Part shown: piece after piece, positions 1 to 5,846 of the stretch
Position numbering within the stretch: position 1 is the first letter of the stretch
Layout of the letters: each line of letters starts with the position of its first letter
Source of the DNA: Chloroflexota bacterium
GTDB lineage: Bacteria > Chloroflexota > DTOL01 > JACQYG01
Direction: 5' to 3'
Assembly: GCA_016208345.1 (NCBI GenBank)
Contig: JACQYG010000171.1
Span: 1-7,567 of the forward strand
Length of the DNA: 7,567 nt
Notes under the pieces: generated by a model
Seen by the model: the letters and a program-made list of their open reading frames with translations, nothing else
Told to the model about the DNA's origin: nothing
Databases searched by the model: none
Translations under genes and position numbers: made by a program

Positions 1-1398
1 CCTTCCCACTACTGGCGGGGGGTCACCTACGACTATTACACCGGCCGGGGTTGGGCTAACAGCGAGAAGACCTCTTTGGACCGCACGCCAGACCAGGCGG
101 TGCCGGCCTCGGTGGTCCCCGGCACCTTGCTGTCCCAGACGGTGGAGATAGTGCAGCCCCGGGCCGACGTGATCTTCGCCGCCAACCAACCCATGCAGTT
201 GGGGCAGCCTTATCGGCTGATAGCCCTGGGGAGCGAGGACTATTCGGCCCTTTACATGAAGCGGCCCCCTCTGGCCGCCGCGCACTACACAGTGGTCTCC
301 AACCTGCCCAAGGCAGGCGTCAAGGACTTGCGAAAGGCCTCCACCACCTATCCCACCTGGGTAACCAAGCACTACCTGCAATTGCCGGCCAACCTGCCCA
401 AACGGGTGGAGGATCTGGCCCGCCAGATCACCGCCGGCGCGACCAATCCCTACGACAAGGCAGTAGCGGTGCAGAGCTATCTGCGCCAGCTCCCCTACGA
501 CCAGAACATCAAGCTCCCCGCCGGGGATTTCGATGCGGTGGACTATTTCCTCTTCATCCAAAAGGGCTATTGCGACTACTTCGGGACGGTGATGGCGGTC
601 CTGCTGCGCAGCGTAGGGGTCCCGGCCCGGCTCGCCACCGGTTATCTGCCTGGGGCCTACGACTTCGGAGCCAGGGACTACGTGGTGAGCGAGAGGGACG
701 CCCACGCCTGGACCGAGGTCTATTTCCCGCCTTACGGCTGGATCGAGTTCGAGCCCACGCCTTCCCGGGCGCTGATCCCAAGGTTCGAGGGCTCCGCCTA
801 CGAAACCATGGAAGAGCCTTTCGCCCCTCCCGAAGAGCCCGAGGCAGGGCCAGGAGGTCGAAAATCCTGGCTGGGCCTGGGCTTCCAGTGGGCCGGACAG
901 GTGGGTTTCCGGGGGGTGCTGGCGCTGGGCCTGATCCTGGGGCTCCTGGCCTGGACCTTGTGGCCCCTGGTGGAGAGAGGGCTAACCCGGGCTACCTGGG
1001 TGAGCCTTACCTACCAGCGCCTGTGTCGCTATGGAGCCTGGGCGGGGGAGGGCAAGATGCCGGCCCAAACCGTGCTGGAGTATTCCCGGCGCCTTCAGCA
1101 AAGGATCGCCCAGGCGCCGGAGAAGCCTCTTCCCTGGCGAGGCCGCCTCACGCCTCAGGCCCGGGCCAAAGGCCAGGAGGGCGTGGAGGCCATCAGCCAT
1201 ATGTATTCACAGGCTCAATATAGCCCAAAGCCGCTGGACGAGGTGGCGCGGCTGGACGCGGCCATTGCCTGGTCGAAGACCCGGCCGGTGTTGATGCGGC
1301 TGGCCTTGCGACACGTCTGGGATTCTCTGATCAGGACGTTCAAAGAAGAGGGGAAAGAACCCTACCACGAAGACGCAAAGATGGCTAATAGCAGATAG
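1..1398 (+). CDS. TgpA-type transmembrane transglutaminase-like protein, 3' part
   Basis: The frame is open from the first base, so the gene is cut at its 5' end; the visible part encodes 465 residues. Residues 3-18 hold the YWRG...YDYYTGRGW motif typical of the periplasmic or extracellular region of TgpA-like proteins, just after their N-terminal membrane helices, which lie outside the window. The transglutaminase core follows, with Cys191 in GYCDYFG, His235 in DAHAW and Glu251 in FEPTP as the probable catalytic triad (family members have Asp or Glu at the third place). One membrane helix spans about residues 301-324, followed by a cytosolic tail resembling DUF4129. The role is probably in peptide or cell-envelope processing; no substrate can be named. 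The final residues (YHEDAKMANSR) and the TAG stop lie inside a palindromic repeat, so the original C-terminus was probably different. The family is clear; the specific function is unknown. Confidence 0.88.
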   Translation, partial: PSHYWRGVTYDYYTGRGWANSEKTSLDRTPDQAVPASVVPGTLLSQTVEIVQPRADVIFAANQPMQLGQPYRLIALGSEDYSALYMKRPPLAAAHYTVVSNLPKAGVKDLRKASTTYPTWVTKHYLQLPANLPKRVEDLARQITAGATNPYDKAVAVQSYLRQLPYDQNIKLPAGDFDAVDYFLFIQKGYCDYFGTVMAVLLRSVGVPARLATGYLPGAYDFGARDYVVSERDAHAWTEVYFPPYGWIEFEPTPSRALIPRFEGSAYETMEEPFAPPEEPEAGPGGRKSWLGLGFQWAGQVGFRGVLALGLILGLLAWTLWPLVERGLTRATWVSLTYQRLCRYGAWAGEGKMPAQTVLEYSRRLQQRIAQAPEKPLPWRGRLTPQARAKGQEGVEAISHMYSQAQYSPKPLDEVARLDAAIAWSKTRPVLMRLALRHVWDSLIRTFKEEGKEPYHEDAKMANSR

Positions 1399-1469
1399 CT
1401 GATAGCAAATGCAGCTACCATTGGCCTTCTGCCATCTGCCACCATCTACATCCTTCGTGTCTTCGTGGC
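1364..1469. repeat. Imperfect palindromic (MITE/REP-like) repeat between convergent genes
   Basis: Bases 1365-1380 (ccacgaagacgcaaag) pair with 1453-1468 in inverted orientation at 14 of 16 positions, including an uninterrupted 10-base core (ccacgaagac/gtcttcgtgg). Inside these arms, gatgg...cagat near 1380-1395 faces atctgccaccatc at 1435-1447, and a 6-bp stem tagctg/cagcta (1396-1401 and 1412-1417) forms the tip. The nested arrangement suggests a single fold-back element of about 106 bp. From general knowledge, sequences like ccacgaagacacgaag recur as dispersed repeats in many bacterial genomes, including Chloroflexota; copy number here cannot be seen. The element overlaps the 3' end of the transglutaminase gene and may act as a two-way transcription barrier. 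A 12-bp perfect palindrome (aagccgcggctt, 1479-1490) follows it. Confidence 0.6.
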
Positions 1470-1505
1470 TTAGTGGTTAAGCCGCGGCTTCAGCCTTGAA
1501 GGGGA

Positions 1506-2336
1506 TCACCGCCCCAATTCGGATAGCACCAGGGCCACCGCGCCGTATAGCCCCGCGTCATCCCCCAGGGCCGCCGGCACGATGCGGACGTTCCGGCGGA
1601 AGACCTCCATGGCCCTCTCCTGGACTGTACGGCGGATGGGCTCCAGGAGCAATTCGCCGGCGTTGGCCACGCCGCCCCCGATGATGACCAGGCGGGGGTT
1701 GAAGAGGTGCAAGAGGTTCACCACCCCCACGCCGATGTTCTCCCCGGCGTGCTCCAGGATCTGCCGGGCCAAGCGGTCGCCCTGCCGGGCGGCGCGGTGC
1801 ACGTGCTCGGCGGAGATGGGCCTGTTCTCGGCCTGAGCCAGGGTGGCGATAGCGGTGGCTTCTCCCCTGGCTATGGCCTCGTTGGCCTGGCGGGCGATGG
1901 CCGGGCCCGCCGCCAGGGCCTCCAGGCACCCGACGTTGCCGCAGCGGTCCTGGGGGCCATTTATGTCAAGGGTCTGGTGCCCCACCTCTCCGGCCGCGCC
2001 GTCGGCGCCCAGGAACAGCCTACCGCCGGAGATGATCCCGCCGCCTATTCGGAGCGGCACGTCGTGCCAGCCGGGCAGGTTGGGAGGGGTGGAGATCACC
2101 CCGGTCCAGGGGTTAAGGGGGCCCGGTGCGCCCAGGCCGATGCCCAGGATGGCCTGGCCTCGGGCCGCGGCCACCATCTCGCGCAGGCAGGCCACAATCC
2201 GCTCCAGGACCACGTCTGGGCCCCGGGAGGCCATGGTGGGGAGGCTCTTGCGGGCCAAGAGATGGCCCCGAACATCGAAAAGGGCTGACCGGATCTTGGT
2301 TCCCCCCAGGTCAGCCCCGATGATCACGTCCGACAC
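1506..2336 (-). CDS. ROK-family sugar kinase with internal deletion of the catalytic segment
   Basis: This 276-residue protein belongs to the ROK family (glucokinase, N-acetylhexosamine kinase, fructokinase), which phosphorylates sugars with ATP in the cytosol. DLGGTK at residues 9-14 is the ATP phosphate-binding motif. GLGAPGPL (67-74), NLPGWHDVPLR (86-96), GEVGH (116-120) and the zinc region RCGNVGCLE (131-139) are all recognisable. Relatives are about 300-320 residues. Here R96 runs straight into I97-GGGIISGGRLF, skipping about 44 residues that normally hold the END/GND-A-N motif with the catalytic Asp and the strand leading to STGIGGG. The joint is in frame at 2048/2049. The first zinc-ligand Cys position also appears to be Asp130. 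The GTG start is the only one possible because an in-frame stop lies just upstream, and it follows AGAGGA by 8 nt. The family is certain; kinase activity is doubtful as read. Confidence 0.87.
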   Translation of the reverse strand: MSDVIIGADLGGTKIRSALFDVRGHLLARKSLPTMASRGPDVVLERIVACLREMVAAARGQAILGIGLGAPGPLNPWTGVISTPPNLPGWHDVPLRIGGGIISGGRLFLGADGAAGEVGHQTLDINGPQDRCGNVGCLEALAAGPAIARQANEAIARGEATAIATLAQAENRPISAEHVHRAARQGDRLARQILEHAGENIGVGVVNLLHLFNPRLVIIGGGVANAGELLLEPIRRTVQERAMEVFRRNVRIVPAALGDDAGLYGAVALVLSELGR

Positions 2337-2344
2337 CTGGTTGA

Positions 2345-2350
2345 TCCTCT
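2345..2350 (-). promoter_or_regulatory. Ribosome binding site of the ROK gene
   Basis: AGAGGA read on the minus strand lies 8 nt before the GTG start at 2336. Together with the in-frame TAA a few codons upstream, it fixes the start codon. Confidence 0.7.
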
Positions 2351-2364
2351 TTTAGTCCAGCGCT

Positions 2365-2393
2365 ATCTTACCCCACCACAACCTGCCTGTCAA
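2365..2393 (-). promoter_or_regulatory. Sigma70-type promoter of the ROK gene
   Basis: On the minus strand, a perfect -35 TTGACA (2388-2393) is followed after 17 bases by TAAGAT (2365-2370), a 5-of-6 match to the -10 consensus. Transcription would begin near 2358, giving a leader of about 20 nt that contains the AGAGGA ribosome binding site. Spacing, match quality and position all agree. Confidence 0.75.
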
Positions 2394-2406
2394 GAAAAGC
2401 GGCAGG
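2382..2406. promoter_or_regulatory. Inverted repeat bracketing the ROK promoter -35 (candidate operator)
   Basis: CCTGCC (2382-2387) and GGCAGG (2401-2406) form a perfect 6-bp inverted repeat, 13 bases apart, directly enclosing the TTGACA box at 2388-2393. The position fits a repressor or activator site. No specific regulator can be named, and a 6-bp repeat in GC-rich DNA can arise by chance. Confidence 0.35.
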
Positions 2407-2629
2407 ACTCATCACGAGCGGGTAGCAGGGAGCCGTTCGGGGCATATACGCCTGCTGATGCCATGGTATGATACTCACCGAGTAAAAGAGGATGGAGGGG
2501 GTTTCAACTTCCATTTTCCGTCTTCCACCTCCAGGAGAGAAGCCATTTTCGGCCTTGGCCACAATTGGCCCCTCGGGGTCCAGGCCAGCTTAAATTTTCT
2601 GCGCGCCTCGATTTCCCGCCGTCCACGAC

Positions 2630-2657
2630 TTGACACTGGGGAGCACCAATATATAAT
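2630..2657 (+). promoter_or_regulatory. Near-perfect sigma70 promoter of the AOR gene
   Basis: TTGACA (2630-2635) and TATAAT (2652-2657) both match the consensus perfectly, with a 16-bp spacer. Transcription would begin near 2664, about 30 nt ahead of the preferred AUG at 2696. A promoter this strong with a palindrome at its start site suggests that repression, rather than promoter weakness, sets expression. Confidence 0.82.
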
Positions 2658-2665
2658 TAGCCCAC

Positions 2666-2683
2666 ATCTTCGAAGTCGAAGAT
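2666..2683 (+). promoter_or_regulatory. Palindrome at the AOR transcription start (candidate operator)
   Basis: ATCTTCGA (2666-2673) and TCGAAGAT (2676-2683) form a perfect 8-bp inverted repeat separated by two bases. It starts 8 bp after the -10 box, overlapping or immediately following the predicted transcription start, and ends just before the ribosome binding site. This is a classic place for a dimeric repressor. In RNA it could also fold into a hairpin at the 5' end of the leader. Confidence 0.55.
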
Positions 2684-2695
2684 ATGGAGACAAGG

Positions 2696-4282
2696 ATGTA
2701 CGGCTTCTATAACCGGTTTCTGCGGGTGGATCTTCCCACACGGACCTGGAACATAGAGGCGATCTCCGAGGATGTCCTGACCCGCTACCTGGGCGGGAAG
2801 GGGCTGGGCGCTCACCTTCTCTTGGAAAACGCTCCCGCGGGCGTTGATCCCCTTGCTCCCGAAAATCCCCTCATACTAGCCATTGGCCCGGCCACGGGCA
2901 CCGTCCTATCTCCTGCTAGCCGCTATGCTCTCTTCGCCAAGTCACCTCTGACTGGCATTTTCGGTGAATCCTGTGCCGGCGGGCATGTTGCGCCTCGCAT
3001 CAAGGCTACCGGCTACGATGCCATCTTGCTGCAAGGGGCTGCCGACCAGCCAGTCTATCTGGAGATCACCGACAGAGGGGCCACCTTCCACGATGCCACG
3101 CCTTTCTGGGGTATGGATACCTATCAGACTGAGGAGGCGCTGGAGGCAGCCACGGGCGTGCGCGGGGCGAAGGCTATCGTCATCGGCCCCGCCGGCGAAA
3201 AGCAGGTTCCTTTCGCCTTGGTAGGCAACGACCGGGGCCGACATGCTGGCCGCACCGGTATGGGGGCGGTGATGGGGGCCAAGCGGGTCAAGGGGATCGT
3301 ATTTCACGGCAACGCGGATTGTCCTCTCTACGATGCAGAGGCCATCACCACCTACGATCGCGAACTACGAGAGCGGGGGAACAAGGACGCAGGTGCCCAG
3401 AATTATCGCCACTTGGGCACGCCCATGATTGTGGCTACCGCCAATAAGGTGGGCTCCTTCCCCAGCTATTACTGGTTGGCGGGCACTATCCCCCATTGGG
3501 AGGAGATCAGCGCCCCCACGCTGGTGGAGCGCTTCAAACCACATCCCAAGGCCTGCTACCGCTGCTTCTTCGCTTGCGGCAAGGTCACCACCGTGCCCAA
3601 TGGCCGCCATGCCGGCTTGACTGTAGAGGGGCCTGAGTACGAGACCATCTTCGCCTTCGGCGGACTGTGTGACGTGGATGACTTGGCGGAGATCCTCTAC
3701 CTCAACGACATCTGCGACCGGCTGGGGTTGGACACCATTACCGCTGGCAATGTGGCCAGCTTCGCCATCGAGGCCTCACGCCGCGGGGCGCTGGACCTGA
3801 AGCTGGATTACGGAGATGTTGATGGTATCGCCGAGTTGCTACGCCTGATCGCCAAGCGAGAAGGGATCGGCGAGCTATTCAGTCGAGGCGTCCTCTCGGC
3901 CAGTCGGGAACTGGGCCTTGAGGAGTTGGCCATCCACGTCAAAGGGCTGGAACCCGCTGGCTACGACCCACGGGCGCTCAAAGGGATGGGCCTGGCCTTC
4001 GCCGTCTCGGACCGCGGGGCCTGCCACCTGCGAGCCACGGTCTACAAGGCGGAGTTCGCTGGCTGGGAGGGGATGCTGCCAGCCGACGATACCCTGCCAA
4101 TGCGTTTCCTGCGAGAGCCGCTGAAGCCCAAGGACGAAACGCTGACCGAGGCCGAGCTACACCATATGGTCACCGAGTATTATACCCGGCGGGGGTGGGC
4201 CCGGCAGGGTAGGAAGGAGCAGCCTGAGCCAGGCACGGCATATTCGCCTGATATCTCAGACTCCCGGGCAAGCTGGAACTGA
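2696..4282 (+). CDS. Aldehyde:ferredoxin oxidoreductase family protein (tungstopterin) with internal deletion
   Basis: The AOR family oxidises aldehydes to acids with a tungsten bis-pterin and one [4Fe-4S] cluster, passing electrons to ferredoxin in the cytosol. The N-terminus (MYGFYNRFLRVDL), the AOR_N domain with its GPATGT, KSPLTG and GPAGE segments, the cluster cysteines C287-x2-C290-x3-C294 and the first pterin motif D341-RLGLD are all present. The EXXH iron-site motif of Pyrococcus AOR is replaced (Y-L-N-D). The protein has 528 residues; relatives have about 600-630. Near G456 (about 4061) the sequence jumps from YKAEFAG to WEGMLPADDTLPMRFL, omitting about 80 residues with the second DxxGLC motif (fourth cluster Cys) and the NLREG-like region. 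The frame is kept. Start 2696 is preferred over the in-frame ATG at 2684 because GGAG (2686-2689) lies 6 nt before it and the family N-terminus fits. Activity is uncertain. Confidence 0.88.
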   Translation: MYGFYNRFLRVDLPTRTWNIEAISEDVLTRYLGGKGLGAHLLLENAPAGVDPLAPENPLILAIGPATGTVLSPASRYALFAKSPLTGIFGESCAGGHVAPRIKATGYDAILLQGAADQPVYLEITDRGATFHDATPFWGMDTYQTEEALEAATGVRGAKAIVIGPAGEKQVPFALVGNDRGRHAGRTGMGAVMGAKRVKGIVFHGNADCPLYDAEAITTYDRELRERGNKDAGAQNYRHLGTPMIVATANKVGSFPSYYWLAGTIPHWEEISAPTLVERFKPHPKACYRCFFACGKVTTVPNGRHAGLTVEGPEYETIFAFGGLCDVDDLAEILYLNDICDRLGLDTITAGNVASFAIEASRRGALDLKLDYGDVDGIAELLRLIAKREGIGELFSRGVLSASRELGLEELAIHVKGLEPAGYDPRALKGMGLAFAVSDRGACHLRATVYKAEFAGWEGMLPADDTLPMRFLREPLKPKDETLTEAELHHMVTEYYTRRGWARQGRKEQPEPGTAYSPDISDSRASWN

Positions 4283-4337
4283 GAGGTTCTCTCTGGTTTG
4301 GTGGAATGAGGGAAAGAGGAAGGAATTCCAAACATGT

Positions 4338-4364
4338 AATCGATCGATTGAGGTCGGGAACCTC
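4338..4364. promoter_or_regulatory. Adjacent palindromes upstream of the Fe-ADH gene
   Basis: A perfect 12-bp palindrome (aatcgatcgatt, 4338-4349) is followed at once by a 5-bp inverted repeat GAGGT-cggga-ACCTC (4350-4364). They sit in the 151-bp gap between the AOR and Fe-ADH genes, about 70 bp before the TTG start. I see no convincing -35/-10 pair nearby, so an operator or RNA-processing role is possible but unproven. Confidence 0.35.
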
Positions 4365-4420
4365 TTATCGTACTTCAGCCACTATTTATGCATACGGTGG
4401 CAACAGAATAATATCCGCTT

Positions 4421-4428
4421 AAGGAGGT
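4421..4428 (+). promoter_or_regulatory. Strong ribosome binding site deciding a TTG start
   Basis: AAGGAGGT is a full anti-Shine-Dalgarno match and lies 5 nt before TTG at 4434. It supports this rare start codon. Confidence 0.85.
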
Positions 4429-4433
4429 GCAAA

Positions 4434-5717
4434 TTGACTGTAAAATTGGAATCCGTCATCCCCCTAACGATGGCGAAGTTGAAGTTTGGCGCCGGGGCGA
4501 CGGAGGAACTAGGATACGAACTGAAGACCTTGGGGGCCAAGAAGGTCTTGCTCGTCACGGACAAGCACCTGTGGGAATTTGGCCTGGTTGACAAGGTCAA
4601 GACCATCATCGAGGACGAAGGAATCCAACTCACCATCTTCGACGAGGTCCACATCGAGCCAACCGATGTGTCCATCAAACACGCGATCGAAAGCGTTGGG
4701 GATGTCGTCTTCGATGCTTTCGTGGCCCTGGGAGGCGGCAGCACCATCGACACTGCCAAGGCCATGAACCTCTTCAACACCTATCCCGCCGACCTGTACG
4801 ATTACATCAACCAACCAATCGGCAAGGGCAAGCTCGTCCCCGGTCCGTTGAAGTCCATGATTGCCCTGCCCACGACGGGCGGCACGGGCAGCGAGACGAC
4901 ACCGGTGAGCGTGCTGGACTTGCTAGACTTGAAGGTGAAGACGGGCATATCCCACGTGAACATCCGGCCGGCAATGGCCATTGTCGATCCGCTGAACACA
5001 CTGTCCCAGCCGGCCGCGGTCACCGCTGGGACCGGCCTTGACGTGCTCACCCATGCTGCCGAGTCCTTCACCAACAAGCCCTACAATACCAGACCCAAGG
5101 CGGAGAGCCCTGCCCTGAGGCCAGCCTACATTGGGTCTAATCCCATCGCCGACCTGTGGAGCGAGAAGGCGATCGAATGGGTAGGCAAGTATCTGCGGCG
5201 GGCCTGTTTCAATGGCAACGACCTCGAAGCCAGGACCTACATGGCAATGGGGGCAACCTTTGCCGGCATCGGTTTTGGCAACGCCGGCGTGCACATCCCC
5301 CATGCCCTGGGGTATCCGATCGCCGGCATGATCAGGGACTGGATCCCACCCGGCTACGGTGTCGAGGAGCCAATGGTGCCCCACGGTATATCTACTATCC
5401 TCACGGCACCCGCGAGCTTCTGCTTCACTGCGCCCTCCAATCCTGAAAAGCATGCCCGGGTAGCGGAGTTGTTGGGCGTGAATATCACCGGGCTGTCGCC
5501 GATGGAAGCCGCAATGAAGCTGCCGGACACGATCATCCAGTTGATGAAGGACATCGGCGCCCCGAACGGTCTCAAAGCTTTGGGCTACACCCAGGCTGAC
5601 ATCCCCGGATTGGTGGAGGGTGGCTGGAAGCAGCAGCGGTTGCTGGTAGGCAGCCCGCGCCCGGTAACCAAAGAGGATCTGGCCAGGATCTTCAAAGAGT
5701 CCATGGAGCTCTGGTAG
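4434..5717 (+). CDS. Iron-containing alcohol dehydrogenase, hydroxyacid-oxoacid transhydrogenase-like
   Basis: This complete 427-residue group III (iron) alcohol dehydrogenase has a Rossmann-like N-terminal half with GGGS at 100-103 and TTGGTGSE at 147-154 for NAD(P). The helical C-terminal half has Asp203 and His207 in GLDVLTHAAE, His287 (with His290) in GVHIPHALGYP and His317 in MVPHGIS as the likely metal ligands. The segment PYNTRPKAESPALRPAYIGSNP and the C-terminal pattern (GSPRPVTKEDLARIFKESMELW region) are characteristic of the ADHFE1/HOT subfamily. Those enzymes pass hydride from 4-hydroxybutyrate to 2-oxoglutarate, giving succinic semialdehyde and D-2-hydroxyglutarate through tightly bound cofactor. 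Simple NAD-dependent oxidation of an omega-hydroxyacid, as proposed for Agrobacterium AttL/BlcB, is the alternative. Its TTG start has an excellent ribosome binding site. It lies 151 bp after the AOR gene and 129 bp before the lactonase gene, on the same strand. Confidence 0.92.
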   Translation: MTVKLESVIPLTMAKLKFGAGATEELGYELKTLGAKKVLLVTDKHLWEFGLVDKVKTIIEDEGIQLTIFDEVHIEPTDVSIKHAIESVGDVVFDAFVALGGGSTIDTAKAMNLFNTYPADLYDYINQPIGKGKLVPGPLKSMIALPTTGGTGSETTPVSVLDLLDLKVKTGISHVNIRPAMAIVDPLNTLSQPAAVTAGTGLDVLTHAAESFTNKPYNTRPKAESPALRPAYIGSNPIADLWSEKAIEWVGKYLRRACFNGNDLEARTYMAMGATFAGIGFGNAGVHIPHALGYPIAGMIRDWIPPGYGVEEPMVPHGISTILTAPASFCFTAPSNPEKHARVAELLGVNITGLSPMEAAMKLPDTIIQLMKDIGAPNGLKALGYTQADIPGLVEGGWKQQRLLVGSPRPVTKEDLARIFKESMELW

Positions 5718-5739
5718 AAGCCAACAGCAGGAATTGGGT

Positions 5740-5756
5740 AGTTGGGGTCCCTAACT
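5740..5756. repeat. Short inverted repeat after the Fe-ADH gene
   Basis: AGTTGGGG-T-CCCTAACT is an imperfect inverted repeat (seven Watson-Crick pairs and one G-U) beginning 22 bp after the Fe-ADH stop. No T-run follows, so a rho-independent terminator is unlikely; an RNA-stabilising hairpin or chance are the options. Confidence 0.35.
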
Positions 5757-5846
5757 TCTGTGCTGGTCCGCCCCCTCGGCGAACCTGCGCCGCGGAAGAC
5801 AAAAGGTAGGGTATTCCACTTCAGAGATCAAGAAAGGGGTTCAACC

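Larger units (their letters stand above)
2337..2683. other. Divergent intergenic region
   Basis: This 347-bp stretch separates the divergent ROK and AOR genes. It carries one near-consensus promoter for each gene and the two inverted repeats listed separately. The central part, about 2410-2625, shows no reading frame with recognisable protein features, no convincing RNA gene and no clear terminator. Confidence 0.7.

Noticed and set aside
1466..1540. tRNA-like stretch (ggcttagtggttaagc resembles a tRNA D-arm)
   Set aside because: No acceptor stem pairing, no T-arm GTTCRA motif and no anticodon arm at the right spacing; the bases continue the dispersed-repeat arm and run into the ROK 3' end.
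2684..2695. Upstream in-frame ATG as the AOR start
   Set aside because: It directly abuts the palindrome with no ribosome binding site, whereas ATG 2696 has GGAG 6 nt upstream and gives the normal family N-terminus.
2458..2712. Open frame of 84 codons across the divergent intergenic region
   Set aside because: It runs through both the AOR promoter and the AOR start, has no ribosome binding site and no recognisable protein pattern.
4923..5453. Long antisense open frame within the Fe-ADH gene
   Set aside because: Its composition is that of a codon shadow of the GC-rich Fe-ADH gene, with no ribosome binding site and no domain pattern. The same holds for the long antisense frame 5841-6611 within the lactonase gene and for 570-1223 in the transglutaminase gene.
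5742..5846. 35-residue N-terminal extension of the lactonase
   Set aside because: The extension has no family similarity, starts with TTG inside an inverted repeat, and the ATG at 5847 has its own ribosome binding site.
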